From the NCBI RefSeq assembly GCF_034262375.1, contig NZ_CP139558.1, positions 4,464,001-4,528,000 of the forward strand: 64,000 nucleotides of DNA, written 5' to 3'. The stretch comes from Mucilaginibacter sabulilitoris. Lineage in GTDB: Bacteria; Bacteroidota; Bacteroidia; Sphingobacteriales; Sphingobacteriaceae. Below are positions 53,036 through 62,847 of this stretch, one piece after another. The stretch's first letter is position 1. Each line of letters starts with the position of its first letter. The notes beneath the pieces were generated by a model. It was given only the letters and a program-made list of their open reading frames with translations. It ran no database searches and was not told where the DNA came from. A program made the position numbers and the translations under genes.

Positions 53036-56000
53036 TTAAAAATTGATGTTAGTTCCCAGTGAATATGTTTTGAGCAAAGGGTATATTTTACCCGTTCCCC
53101 AGCCTCCGCTTACCACTTCCGGATCAAAGTTTTTATTGATACCTGAGAAAGTGAGCAGGTTTTCGCCGGTAAAATATATCCTGATCTTGCGCAGGCCCGA
53201 ATGCTTTAGTAGCCTGGATAGATCATATCCCACCTGCAGGTTTTTGAGGCGCATATAAGCCCCGCTTTGCAGGTACCGCGTTTGTATCTGGTGATTTTTT
53301 GCACCCTCCGATGATACATAAGGCGTAGGCCAATAAGCATTGGGGTTACTTTCTGAATAATAATCGAGCGTGGTTTGGTAAACGTTGTTACCAAAGTTTG
53401 GCGTAAAGCCCCAGAACAGGTTGCCCGAGTTATTACCCGCACTGCCGCCGCCCAGCCACAGATCGCGTTTGGCTACGCCCTGCAAAAACATACTGAAGTC
53501 AATACCTTTCCAACTGGCGCCGAGGTTAATGCCGTAACTATACCGCGGAGTGCTGTTACCTATAACCTTCAAATCGCCGTGATTGGCCAGAGTGTTATTG
53601 CCTATGTTGATTTTATTGTCGCCGTTTAAATCAGTATAGAGCACATCGCCTTTAGTCCAGCGGCCAAACAGGTACGACTGATCGGGCATACTGGCCAGAT
53701 CATTGTCCGTTTTGATCAGCCCGGCAGTTTGGAAGCCCCAGATATCGCCAATCTGGTTACCGGGGAAATAGTTTGACAACAAATTGGTTGGATTGTAGTA
53801 TTTAACAATCCGGGATTTGTAATCAGACAAAACCACAGATACGTTGTAGTTAAAGTCAGACCCGATCTGGTCACGCCAGGTAAGGCCCAGCTCAAAACCC
53901 TTTGTTTTCAAGTCAGCATTGTTTTGATAAGGCACTGCTGCGCCAAGTGCTGCCGGTAACACCGAGGCCGGCCCCAGCATATTCAATGTAGTGCGGGTAT
54001 AAACATCAAATGTTAAATTAAGTCTGCTTTTCAGAAACGACGCATCGAGCCCGAAATCAAGTGTACGGGAAGTTTCCCAGGTAAGATCGGGGCTGATCAG
54101 TCCCGGTGAATTCAGGTAGCTTGGTCGTTCGCCATTCAGGATATACCCTATATTAGTGCCGATAGGTATGGTTGCTAAATACTGGTAGTTAGCAACATTC
54201 TGATTACCCAACGAACCATAAGATGCACGCAGTTTAAACTCATTAATGGTATTTTTCAGGCCCTCCCAGTAATTTTCGCGGGCAAGGTTATACCCTGCAG
54301 ACACCGACGGGAAAAAGCCAAACCTGCTGCCTTCCCTGAAACGGGATGTACCATCATAACGACCATTAAATTCAATCAGATACTTTTCATCGTAATCATA
54401 ATTAAACCTGCCGAATGTGCCGATGGTAGCCCATTGCGATAAAATATCATAGGCATATTGCGTACCTGTTGCGGTACTGATGGATGGCAGATCATCGGTG
54501 ATCAGATCTGACCGGCTGCCGCTTACGTTGTAGCCTTTGTAAACCTCCACCTGTGTACCTGCCAGTATTTTAAAGTGATGTTTATCGAAATTCTTGAGAT
54601 AGGATGAATACAGGTTGACGGTGTTGTAGTTATCAGATATCATACCCTCACTTACCGAATTTACCGATGGACCGATGTTATATTTCGTGCCATCAACGTT
54701 CCAGGAGTATACATATGCGCTGTGGTCCTGGTATCGGCTGGCGGTGTTATTGTAGGCATAATCCAGGTTTATCTTCCAGTCTTTAATAGGCTCAGCTTCC
54801 AGTGATCCGGTAATGGAAAGATCGTTCTCATTATTTTTGCTGCGGCCGCCGCTGTTGAGGAACTCTACATTCGATGCAGTACTGAATTGACCATCAGGAT
54901 TGCGCAGCGCCCAATTTGGCCATCTGGTTGATGCCATGTGCACCCAGTTGCCTAACTGACTGGCATAGGGATATGGTAGATTGGTATTGCGCTTAGAGAA
55001 CCTGGTTATCAGGCCTACGCGCAGCCACTTGGTTGGTTCGGTGCGTATGTTGCCGGTAACATTGTACCGGCTGAAATCTTCATTGGCATAACGCAACTGG
55101 CCGCCCTGATCGTAATAGCCGGCGCCTATGTAGTAGGTTGTGTTTTCGCTGCCGCCACTTACATTGATGTCGTGTTTTTGGTTAAACGACCAGGGTTTAA
55201 AATATTCCCTGAACCAATCTACATTATCGGTATTCAGGGGCGATGCGTAGGTGTATTTATTGGGATTGGCCGGATCGGGCGTACTTACGGGCCAGGTGCC
55301 GGGCTTATTGATATTGTCGCGGATCTTATTAATAATATCATCAGAGAAAACTGTACCCTGACCGCTGTTTACTGATGCTGCGTTATACGCCTCGGCAAAC
55401 TGCAGTGAATTGGCCATTTTAGGCAAGCTTGTATAAGAGCTTTGTCCCACGATACTATTCAGGGAAACTGCCGTCTTCTCGCCTTTTTTACCGCGTTTGG
55501 TAGTAACCAATATCACACCGTAGGGCGCACGCGCACCATAGATGGCAGATGACGCGGCATCTTTCAGTACCGATATAGTTTCAATATCCTGCGCATTCAG
55601 GTCGTTGATATTATCAACCGGGATACCGTCAACTACGTACAGCGGACCGGTAGCAGACAATGAGGTAGTACCGCGGATATTAAAAGATGAGTTTGTACCC
55701 GGGCCTCCCGGATCGCCGGTTGTGGTAATGTTAAGATTGGCTACCTTGCCTTGCAATGCCTGCCCTACGTTTGCCGCCGGACGATCCTGTAATTCTTTAC
55801 CGCTTATCTGTGTTACGGCACCGGTAAGGTTAACTTTTTTCTGGGTTCCGAAACCTACAACAACCACTTCATTAAGTTTCTGCCCTTCCAAATCGGGCTC
55901 CAGTTTAATAGTGAGTGTTTTGCTGTTTCCAACTATCACCGTTTTTGCTTTATAGCCTACAAATGTTACGGTAATGGCATCATTCTCATTCGCGACATCA

Positions 56001-56272
56001 ACTGTGAATTTTCCGTACGTGTCGGTAACCACGCCTTTGCCGCTTGATTTTACCTTAACGCTTGCTCCCGGTAACGTTTCGCCTTTTTCATCTACCACAG
56101 TACCGGCTATGGAGATCGCCATTCTGACCGGCTTTTCAGAGAAGGTTCTTTTTGGTGAATTATAAACTTCGGTTACGGCTTTTACCTTAACCGGGGCCAA
56201 TACAATCAAACCTAATAACACCCCTATCAAGGAGTTTTTTTTCTTTAATAAGAATTTTGAATACGTAGTCAT
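53036..56272 (-). CDS. SusC/RagA-like TonB-dependent transporter (PUL 2, second pair)
   Basis: 1078 residues. A signal region (NSLIGVLLGLIVLAPVKVKA) is followed by a carboxypeptidase-D-like domain (IAGTVVDEKGETLPGASVKV, VTFVGYKAKTV), the TonB-box-like KLNEVVVVGFGTQKKVNLTG, a plug (SAIYGARAPYGVILVTTKRG) and a barrel ending in LGTNINF. It imports the second oligosaccharide class of the locus, or the same one with different size range, as the first pair has its own SusC. Transcription starts from a strong-looking promoter at 56473-56503 that overlaps a LacI-type palindrome, giving a leader of about 190 bases that contains a REP-like hairpin. A further partial palindrome overlaps its start codon. 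Confidence 0.96.
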   Translation of the reverse strand: MTTYSKFLLKKKNSLIGVLLGLIVLAPVKVKAVTEVYNSPKRTFSEKPVRMAISIAGTVVDEKGETLPGASVKVKSSGKGVVTDTYGKFTVDVANENDAITVTFVGYKAKTVIVGNSKTLTIKLEPDLEGQKLNEVVVVGFGTQKKVNLTGAVTQISGKELQDRPAANVGQALQGKVANLNITTTGDPGGPGTNSSFNIRGTTSLSATGPLYVVDGIPVDNINDLNAQDIETISVLKDAASSAIYGARAPYGVILVTTKRGKKGEKTAVSLNSIVGQSSYTSLPKMANSLQFAEAYNAASVNSGQGTVFSDDIINKIRDNINKPGTWPVSTPDPANPNKYTYASPLNTDNVDWFREYFKPWSFNQKHDINVSGGSENTTYYIGAGYYDQGGQLRYANEDFSRYNVTGNIRTEPTKWLRVGLITRFSKRNTNLPYPYASQLGNWVHMASTRWPNWALRNPDGQFSTASNVEFLNSGGRSKNNENDLSITGSLEAEPIKDWKINLDYAYNNTASRYQDHSAYVYSWNVDGTKYNIGPSVNSVSEGMISDNYNTVNLYSSYLKNFDKHHFKILAGTQVEVYKGYNVSGSRSDLITDDLPSISTATGTQYAYDILSQWATIGTFGRFNYDYDEKYLIEFNGRYDGTSRFREGSRFGFFPSVSAGYNLARENYWEGLKNTINEFKLRASYGSLGNQNVANYQYLATIPIGTNIGYILNGERPSYLNSPGLISPDLTWETSRTLDFGLDASFLKSRLNLTFDVYTRTTLNMLGPASVLPAALGAAVPYQNNADLKTKGFELGLTWRDQIGSDFNYNVSVVLSDYKSRIVKYYNPTNLLSNYFPGNQIGDIWGFQTAGLIKTDNDLASMPDQSYLFGRWTKGDVLYTDLNGDNKINIGNNTLANHGDLKVIGNSTPRYSYGINLGASWKGIDFSMFLQGVAKRDLWLGGGSAGNNSGNLFWGFTPNFGNNVYQTTLDYYSESNPNAYWPTPYVSSEGAKNHQIQTRYLQSGAYMRLKNLQVGYDLSRLLKHSGLRKIRIYFTGENLLTFSGINKNFDPEVVSGGWGTGKIYPLLKTYSLGTNINF
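56257..56272 (-). promoter_or_regulatory. Partial LacI-type palindrome overlapping the susC start codon
   Basis: TTGAATACGTAGTCAT resembles the core TTGAATACGTATTCAA at 14 of 16 bases. It is formed by the first codons of susC, so it may be coincidence, but it could serve as an auxiliary operator about 200 bases from the main site at 56459-56476, a spacing at which looping by tetrameric LacI-family proteins is known. Confidence 0.3.
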
Positions 56273-56411
56273 TTTTTCATAATCTAATTAAATCCCTTTG
56301 TTAATTAAAATAATAAGCCCCAATTATTAAAAGGCTTTGAGACTAATATCAATTTACATTAAAACTGATATTGGCTCTGCTGGCACTTAAACTAAATATT
56401 TGTATTCGTAA

Positions 56412-56437
56412 AACCACGGCTTTAGCCGCCGCGGGTT
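56412..56437. repeat. REP-like G/C-rich hairpin in the susC leader
   Basis: The + strand CACGGCTTTAGCCGCCG and its flanking AACC and GGTT form a hairpin with a CGGC/GCCG stem, a TAAA loop and an outer AACC/GGTT stem with an asymmetric bulge. It is far more G/C-rich than the A/T-rich leader around it and has the look of a repetitive extragenic palindrome. On the - strand it is followed by TTTT, so a weak attenuator is also possible. Confidence 0.5.
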
Positions 56438-56458
56438 ATATAGGTATTATGGTTGCAT

Positions 56459-56476
56459 TTTGAATGCGTATTCAAA
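56459..56476. promoter_or_regulatory. LacI-type operator before the second PUL 2 susC
   Basis: TTTGAATGCGTATTCAAA, an 18-base palindrome with one mismatched pair, centred on CG as in LacI/CcpA-family operators. It differs at one base from the core of the palindrome at 63033-63066 before the first susC. It overlaps the -7 element of the promoter at 56473-56503, so binding should repress. Confidence 0.78.
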
Positions 56477-56503
56477 TTTATAAAAATCAAATTAACGATC
56501 AAA
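56473..56503 (-). promoter_or_regulatory. Promoter of the second PUL 2 susC operon
   Basis: On the - strand TTTG (56500-56503) and TAAATTTG (56473-56480) are exactly 19 bases apart and both match the Bacteroidota consensus fully. The predicted start is near 56465, inside the LacI-type palindrome. It would drive the long run from susC to the GH116 gene. Confidence 0.8.
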
Positions 56504-56531
56504 TAAATTTGAAAAAATATTTCCTTTTATT

Positions 56532-57734
56532 CTACAACCCCTTTAAACGCTCGGCCAACACAGGCAATGCCGGCAGGTTACTTTCAGGCTTATCAAGATA
56601 AAAATAAGCGGTTGCCGAATAATTATCCACCCTATAAAAATTAACCCATTCATCTGCCGGAAACTTGTCATCAAAAAGATCGGGGTATGATGGTACGTCC
56701 AAAAGCTTTATCAATCCATTGGCTGTCATTACAGATACCGGTTTTACTTTACCGCCTGCCTTGGCTATCGCCCTGATCAGGTCACGCCCCGCCCCTCCCA
56801 TTTGCTGTATGGTTACCCGACAATCGGTATGGAAGTATATCGGATCGGGTATGTGATAACGGTAAAAAGCAAATTGCTTCTTTTGCTTATCTACAACAGT
56901 GGCTCCCTGGTATAATTGTGAGAATGGCCCCAGGTTCCAGGCCGAACCGATATAATCTTCTGTGCCGGTGCCGTTTAACGTAGGGTAATCTTTATCACCA
57001 TCTAAATAAGTTTTCACCTCGCCTTCACCAAACCAGGTATCACCATATACCTTATCAGCAATTACACCGATGTTAGTTCCCAGAAAGCGCCCCTTACCAT
57101 TTACTTTCGGCAGGATCTCAAAATCTTCTCCAAGCCCTCTGCCGGTACTATTGCTCCAATAGGCATGGAAATAAGCGATATCCCTGGGATGTTTTTTCAA
57201 TTTGGTAAGGTTTACATCATAAAATAGCAATTGGTTCTGTTTCGACTCATTCACCAGTACGATTCTGGCATGCCTTTTAAATGGCATCGGCGCGTAACAA
57301 TTAAATGATCTACCTTCCGGATCGGTAAACAACGCACTTTGAAAAGCCGTCATCCGCCCAAGTCCGATCCCAAAAAAATCGCCCAGCGGAGCCGATACGG
57401 CAGGTTTTGATGTACCATCCCAATACATTTCAATATGGATGGCACGTAACGCCTCGGGGTTACGGTCAATGATGGTCATCCAAATGCGGTTAATGACGCC
57501 GGCTCCGTCAAAATCAAGCAGGGTAACGCTTTTACCCGCGTTTACCCATTCGCTTGAATGGCCTTTGGCGGTTTTATTCTCCATCCCTCCCTTTCCCTTT
57601 TTACCTGTGTGATTTTCAAAGCTCACCCATCGGGTATCGGCATCAGCAGGCAGGGTATATAATTCCTGGGCTTTGAGGCTCGCCGAAGAGCAAAAAAGCG
57701 CCAACAATGTTGCTATGGTAAATATTTTATTCAT
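56532..57734 (-). CDS. DUF2961 (GH172) protein of the first PUL 2 operon
   Basis: 400 residues with a signal peptide (IATLLALFCSSASLKAQ). GH172 blocks: WVSFENHTGKKGKGG, LLDFDGAGVINRIWMTIID, IEMYWDGTSKPAVSAPLGDFF, GTNIGVIADKVYGDTWFGEGE and NGTGTEDYIGSAW with the conserved glutamate. It diverges clearly from the tandem pair at 42.7-45.1 kb, with FENHTGKKGKGG in place of SSYDxTGG and a different C-terminal third. It follows susD of the first pair, but an intrinsic terminator sits between them, so it should be made in smaller amounts than SusC/SusD. Secreted alpha-furanosidase activity is inferred from the family. Confidence 0.91.
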   Translation of the reverse strand: MNKIFTIATLLALFCSSASLKAQELYTLPADADTRWVSFENHTGKKGKGGMENKTAKGHSSEWVNAGKSVTLLDFDGAGVINRIWMTIIDRNPEALRAIHIEMYWDGTSKPAVSAPLGDFFGIGLGRMTAFQSALFTDPEGRSFNCYAPMPFKRHARIVLVNESKQNQLLFYDVNLTKLKKHPRDIAYFHAYWSNSTGRGLGEDFEILPKVNGKGRFLGTNIGVIADKVYGDTWFGEGEVKTYLDGDKDYPTLNGTGTEDYIGSAWNLGPFSQLYQGATVVDKQKKQFAFYRYHIPDPIYFHTDCRVTIQQMGGAGRDLIRAIAKAGGKVKPVSVMTANGLIKLLDVPSYPDLFDDKFPADEWVNFYRVDNYSATAYFYLDKPESNLPALPVLAERLKGL

Positions 57735-57740
57735 ATCTGT

Positions 57741-57782
57741 TTTAAAAAAATGTTAATACCAGGGCTCGCCCCCGGTATTAAC
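57741..57782 (-). terminator. Intrinsic terminator between susD and the GH172 gene
   Basis: On the - strand the arms GTTAATACC and GGTATTAAC (57752-57782, stem extended by GGG/CCC pairs) are followed at once by ATTTTTTT. It starts 14 bases after the susD stop and ends just before the next start codon. As no promoter is visible in the 62-base gap, partial read-through probably sets GH172 output below that of SusCD. Confidence 0.8.
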
Positions 57783-57796
57783 TAACCAACTAATTA

Positions 57797-59617
57797 TCAC
57801 CAACCGGGGTTTTGAACCAGGTTAGGATTTTTATCTGTTTCGCGCTTTTGCATTGGCCATAAATAATGCTTCTTTTCAAAAACACGCTTTTCAACTATCG
57901 TTCTTACAAAAAATGCAGGATCTGTTTTTGACGTGCCGGCCAAAATGTTCATACCATAAATGTAGGTATTATCGGTTTGTTCGGCTATTTTCCACCTGTG
58001 GCAGTCAAAATACCGCTGCGTTTCAAATGCCATTTCAATGCGGCGCTCATGCCTGATGCGTTCGCGCATATCGCTTTGCGAAAGCCCGGCAGGCAACCCC
58101 GGCATCCCCGAACGCGCCCTGATCAGGTTTACATACCGGTATACATCACCAACGGGTCCTTGTGATTCATTCAAAGCCTCGGCATAATTTAAATACTGTT
58201 CGCCTAAACGAAATAGCACCCAGGTACGCAATACCGACTGCACCACCGGCCGCCAAACAAAGCTTGGATTACACAGCTTTTTCACCAGATAACCTGTTTT
58301 TGAATAGTTACCAGAGCCTGCAGCTTTTTTTCCGTCGGCCCCGTTAAACCAAAATTCCAGGCCATTAGTACGGCTTTTCCAGATATCGCCCGAAAAATGA
58401 ATGGTGGCATAAAAACGCGGATCTCGGTTTATGTACATATTGCTGGTGCCGGCCACATATTTGCCTCCAGGGTCTGCATCCGCTGTAAAACCAGTCTCTG
58501 TATATCCCGATTGCGGATTAATGATAGGCGTATGATCGGCATTATAACCGGTTATCGGACGGGTACCATTAGCCATTTCATAATCATCAACCAGATCCTG
58601 TGTAGGCGCGTTGAGTGTAAATCCGAGTAAACTCAAGGGTTCCGAATACACATCATGGTCATTAAACAAACCAGCGTTGTAGGAGAAAAATGTTTCCTTA
58701 TTATTATTCACATAAAATATTTCCTGGTAATTTTTAACCGGATCATTTGTGGCCGAGGTGTAGAGCCCGTAACCTGCGGCTTCTGTTTGGTCAATACATG
58801 CCTTTGCGGCGTTTGCAGCATCCTGCCAGCGCGAGGCTGCGAAGCCCGGAAATAAATGCGTCCCCTTATCATCAACCAGTCCGGTGTAATCAGGGTTTCC
58901 GTTCCACAACGGGCTGGCCATATACAGTAATGTACGCGCTTTTAAGGCTAAACAAACCGATTTGGCAGGTCTGCCATAATCAATATCAGAGGTGATGCGC
59001 GCAGGCAACAAGGCAGCTGCCTTATCACATTCAGAGGTTATAAAGGCTACGCATTTATCAATCGGGTCACGTCTGATGCTTTTCAAATCGGCGGTGAGCG
59101 GTATAGTATGATCTGAAATGGGCACCGGGCCATACACTCTGATCAGTAAAAAATGAAAGTAAGCCCTTAAAAATATGGCCTCCCCTTTAAACCTGCTTCT
59201 CAACGCCTCGGTAAAAAAATCATCCAGCGGTACTTTATCAATATTTTCAATAAAAATATTGGTTTTACGGATAGCATTGTAATTTTCGGTCCACGGATCG
59301 GGAAGATTATTACCATAAGATGTGGGGTTCCATGAACCCGCGTTCATACTGTTTGAAAAAGATGGCGCGTAAAATTGGTCCATTTCGTCAGACGCTCCTA
59401 TATAAGGATTACCTTTGGTATCGTTATCAACCTGGCGCTGCTCTTTAGGTAGCGAAGCATATATGTTGCTCAGGAAATTCTGGGCATAATCGCGGTTGCC
59501 GAATACCTTATCAATGGTAAGGTCATCATCGGGCGCCTTATTCAAAAAATCTTTCTTGCATGATGCGGTTACGAAAAGCAACAGCGTAACCATCATTGAT
59601 TTTACAAGTAATTTCAT
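57797..59617 (-). CDS. SusD/RagB-like lipoprotein (PUL 2, first pair)
   Basis: 606 residues. The lipoprotein signal MMVTLLLFVTASC is followed by KKDFLNKAPDDDLTIDKVFG. Family blocks: AIFLRAYFHFLLIRVYGPVPI, IRHERRIEMAFETQRYFDCHRW and KKHYLWPMQKRETDKNPNLVQN. It partners the susC gene 20 bases upstream. It is longer than the other two SusD proteins here, with extra loops around residues 330-430, and only distantly similar to the second pair, so the two SusCD systems probably recognise different parts or sizes of the glycan. Confidence 0.95.
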   Translation of the reverse strand: MKLLVKSMMVTLLLFVTASCKKDFLNKAPDDDLTIDKVFGNRDYAQNFLSNIYASLPKEQRQVDNDTKGNPYIGASDEMDQFYAPSFSNSMNAGSWNPTSYGNNLPDPWTENYNAIRKTNIFIENIDKVPLDDFFTEALRSRFKGEAIFLRAYFHFLLIRVYGPVPISDHTIPLTADLKSIRRDPIDKCVAFITSECDKAAALLPARITSDIDYGRPAKSVCLALKARTLLYMASPLWNGNPDYTGLVDDKGTHLFPGFAASRWQDAANAAKACIDQTEAAGYGLYTSATNDPVKNYQEIFYVNNNKETFFSYNAGLFNDHDVYSEPLSLLGFTLNAPTQDLVDDYEMANGTRPITGYNADHTPIINPQSGYTETGFTADADPGGKYVAGTSNMYINRDPRFYATIHFSGDIWKSRTNGLEFWFNGADGKKAAGSGNYSKTGYLVKKLCNPSFVWRPVVQSVLRTWVLFRLGEQYLNYAEALNESQGPVGDVYRYVNLIRARSGMPGLPAGLSQSDMRERIRHERRIEMAFETQRYFDCHRWKIAEQTDNTYIYGMNILAGTSKTDPAFFVRTIVEKRVFEKKHYLWPMQKRETDKNPNLVQNPGW

Positions 59618-59637
59618 AATATTATTAATTAAATGTT

Positions 59638-62600
59638 TTAAAAAGTAACCTGAAGACCTACATTCATTGTGCGTACCTGCGGATACGAGCCGAAGCTTAC
59701 CCCATTGCTGTTGTCTTGCTCAGGATCAATCACCTTTAAATGATCCCAGAGTAACAGGTTGGTACCATTCACAAAAAAGCGGGCATTGCTTATGCCTAAC
59801 TTTTGCGAAAAACCCTTGGGTATGTTGTAACCAATTTCGGCCGATTTGAGGCGCAGGTAGTTGCCATTAGCCGCGTACAGCGTATTGGTAACATAGTTAT
59901 TGGTGTTTTTCACATCAATAACCGATGGGTATTTGGCATTGGCGTTATTTGCGCCGGGTATCCAGCGGTTGTCATAATATTCTTTAATGATATTATAATT
60001 GCCTACACCATCCATAAACGCCCATACCGGGCGACCGCCCAGGAAGAAAGTAGAACGGGCCGCTCCTGTGAAGAACACGCTGATATCAAAGCTCTTGTAA
60101 CCCAGCGTAACGCCAAAACCATACATAATTTCGGGATTGCGGGCATAACCAAAGTAGGTTTGATCGTCTGTAGTGATCACGCCATCGCCGTTCATGTCTT
60201 TGTATTTAATATCGCCCGGGCGGATAACCGACTGCAACTGGGTTTGCGAAGGGCTGTTGTCAATTTCCTGCTGATCTTTAAATAAACCTAAGGCAACGTA
60301 ACCATAAGGGCGGTCGATACTCTGCCCTCTTGAGTTTTGATAAGCCAGCGGCTTTACCGGTGAGTCGTCTTCTACGATCTTATTGCGTGCAAAAGTAAAG
60401 TTACCCTGGAAAGCGTAATAAAAGCCCGATTCGGTACGATTGCGGATCTGGATATTACCATCAATACCCTTGTTATTTACAATACCTAAGTTGGCATAAG
60501 GGATGTTGCCCCCAAAACCTGCCGAACTGGGTATTTGCTGCCGTTGAAGCAAGATACCGGTACGGTGTTCGCGAAAGGCATCAACCTGCAACACAATTTT
60601 GCCGTTAAACATTTCCATATCCAAACCCAAATTGGCTTTGGTTGATGTTTCCCAGCTTACGTCTTCATTACCAATGCGGCTTTCTGCAAACGCCCCGGTA
60701 GGATAAGCCTGGCTGGAGCCGAAGGGATAATTATCGGCGCTTTTATTAATAGTGGTTTGAAACAGGAACCTCGAGCCGCCAATCTGGTCGTTACCAACCT
60801 TTCCGTATGATCCCCGGAGTTTGAGGGAGCTGATGACACTCTTATTCCAGAATTTTTCGTTAGATACTATCCACCCAAATGCCCCTGAGGGGAAGAAACC
60901 ATACCGTTTACCGGCAGGAAAATTCTCTGAACCGTTGTAGCCGCCGTTAAATTCGAGCAGGTAGCGTGAATCATAGTCATACGTTACCCTGCTGGCCAAA
61001 CCCTGTCTTCTGAACGGTATATTGTCAATGGATGCTAAACCCGGGTAAATTGCCGAAAGGTTGATATACTCCCGCCTGTTCCCGAGTAAAAGGCCGCTCA
61101 CCGAGCTTTTACCAAACTTCCGTTCGTAATTAACAGATGTTTCTAAATAAACAGCCCGGTTTGTAAGACTACCGTAACCAAAACCCAGCGCGGTTTCGGT
61201 TTGGATAAGTTTATACTGCTCTTTCCCATCAGCATCTTTACCTAAATACTGGTAGGTACTTGGTATTTTGTGACGTGTATTATCTGTTTCGTTAAAATAA
61301 TCATAAGAGAAAAGCCCGTTAAGGGATAAACCCGGTGTAACCAGCGAAGACAAATCCCATTTTGTGCCTAATGAGCTTTGCAAAGTGGTGCGAAATTGCT
61401 TCTGATACCCTTCCTGAGTGGTACGGGTGTAAGGGCTCTCGGACAAGAAGGTACCCTTACCTGGTATAGAACCATCCGGGTTTTTAAACGGGTAACTGTT
61501 ATTTGGTGTGTAATTCAGGGCATCGTAAATAACGCCGGCACTTGAGCCCGGATAATTACCATTTGATATGATACCGCCCAAATTAAGCGCGATGGAAAAG
61601 CTTTTGGACAAGCTGACATCCACATTTGACCGGAAATTATATCGTTTTACACTGGTGTTTGTAGGGTACGGAATGGTTGGGTCTTCTTTATAAATACCAT
61701 CCTGAATGGTATAGCCCACATTGGTAAAGTACTTAAACGTTTGATTACCACCCTGCAGGCTTAAATTGTTAATGGTTTGAAAAGTATTTTTTTTCAGGGT
61801 GGCGTCAATCCAGTTCACATCCGGATATAAAAACGGATCGGAATGGTCTTTATACTTTTGCACCTCTTCGGGTGTAAAGAAAGCGGGTTTGCCCACGTTT
61901 GCTGTGGCCTCGTTTGCTAATACTGCATATTCATAGCTATTTATAAAATCGGGCAGGCGCAGCGCGGTAAGCATAGCGCTTTCGGTACGGAAAGTTACCT
62001 TTGGCCGCCCTTCTGCACCTCGTTTTGTATTGATAAGAATTACACCATTGGCACCACGAATGCCATAAACAGCTGTAGCCGAAGCGTCTTTAAGTACGGA
62101 GAAGCTTTCCACCTCCTGGATATTAAGGTTGTTCATATCGCGCTCAACCCCATCAACCAATATCAACGGAGCCCTGCCGCCGGATGTGGTGCCAAAGCCC
62201 CTGATATACACGCTTGATGCATCATATCCCGGTTCACCGGAGCTTTGCCTGGTGATAATACCCGGCAATCGCCCCCCTATGGCATTTGATAATGAAGGGG
62301 TTGATATCTGTTGCAAATCGGAAATTTTCACTGTTGATACCGCACCGGTAACGGAGACCTTTTTTTGCGTACCAAAACCAACAACTACTACGTCGTTCAG
62401 TTTTCGGCCGGCTTCGTCGGGCACCAGCTTTACCCGTATGGTACGGCGGTTGCCAACCCTGATGTGCTGGGTTTTATAGCCAACAAATGTTACAGCTATA
62501 GAATCGTTCTCGTTGGGTACTTCAATCAGAAATTTCCCATATACATCAGTAATTGTTCCTTTTTGGCTGCCCAATACTTTAACGGTAGCGCCGGGCAGTA

Positions 62601-62847
62601 TTTCGTCCTTTTCGTCGACAACCGTACCCGACAATACAAATGAGGGCGCGGAGACCGGTGTAATGTAAATGCTGTTATGGTTAATATTTACGGTATTTTT
62701 TGCAGAGGCTTTTGTTATGGTCACTATTTGGCCGATGCCCATCATCAGCAATAATAAAACCCGATATTTTTTAGTAATGTAAAAGCTTGTTTTAAGGTTA
62801 ACAGGAGGTTCAATATCCAAAACCCTGGGCTTTGTAGAAATTCGCAT
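59638..62847 (-). CDS. SusC/RagA-like TonB-dependent transporter (PUL 2, first pair)
   Basis: 1069 residues. The N-terminus has about 28 polar residues before the hydrophobic signal segment (VLLLLMMGIGQIVTITKASA), an unusually long n-region; the ATG at 62847 is nevertheless the best start. Then come a carboxypeptidase-D-like domain (LSGTVVDEKDEILPGATVKV, VTFVGYKTQHI), the TonB-box-like KLNDVVVVGFGTQKKVSVTG, a plug (ATAVYGIRGANGVILINTKRG) and a barrel ending in MNVGLQVTF. It imports oligosaccharide with the SusD encoded 20 bases downstream. The LacI-type palindrome at 63033-63066, about 190 bases upstream, should control it. Confidence 0.96.
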   Translation of the reverse strand: MRISTKPRVLDIEPPVNLKTSFYITKKYRVLLLLMMGIGQIVTITKASAKNTVNINHNSIYITPVSAPSFVLSGTVVDEKDEILPGATVKVLGSQKGTITDVYGKFLIEVPNENDSIAVTFVGYKTQHIRVGNRRTIRVKLVPDEAGRKLNDVVVVGFGTQKKVSVTGAVSTVKISDLQQISTPSLSNAIGGRLPGIITRQSSGEPGYDASSVYIRGFGTTSGGRAPLILVDGVERDMNNLNIQEVESFSVLKDASATAVYGIRGANGVILINTKRGAEGRPKVTFRTESAMLTALRLPDFINSYEYAVLANEATANVGKPAFFTPEEVQKYKDHSDPFLYPDVNWIDATLKKNTFQTINNLSLQGGNQTFKYFTNVGYTIQDGIYKEDPTIPYPTNTSVKRYNFRSNVDVSLSKSFSIALNLGGIISNGNYPGSSAGVIYDALNYTPNNSYPFKNPDGSIPGKGTFLSESPYTRTTQEGYQKQFRTTLQSSLGTKWDLSSLVTPGLSLNGLFSYDYFNETDNTRHKIPSTYQYLGKDADGKEQYKLIQTETALGFGYGSLTNRAVYLETSVNYERKFGKSSVSGLLLGNRREYINLSAIYPGLASIDNIPFRRQGLASRVTYDYDSRYLLEFNGGYNGSENFPAGKRYGFFPSGAFGWIVSNEKFWNKSVISSLKLRGSYGKVGNDQIGGSRFLFQTTINKSADNYPFGSSQAYPTGAFAESRIGNEDVSWETSTKANLGLDMEMFNGKIVLQVDAFREHRTGILLQRQQIPSSAGFGGNIPYANLGIVNNKGIDGNIQIRNRTESGFYYAFQGNFTFARNKIVEDDSPVKPLAYQNSRGQSIDRPYGYVALGLFKDQQEIDNSPSQTQLQSVIRPGDIKYKDMNGDGVITTDDQTYFGYARNPEIMYGFGVTLGYKSFDISVFFTGAARSTFFLGGRPVWAFMDGVGNYNIIKEYYDNRWIPGANNANAKYPSVIDVKNTNNYVTNTLYAANGNYLRLKSAEIGYNIPKGFSQKLGISNARFFVNGTNLLLWDHLKVIDPEQDNSNGVSFGSYPQVRTMNVGLQVTF

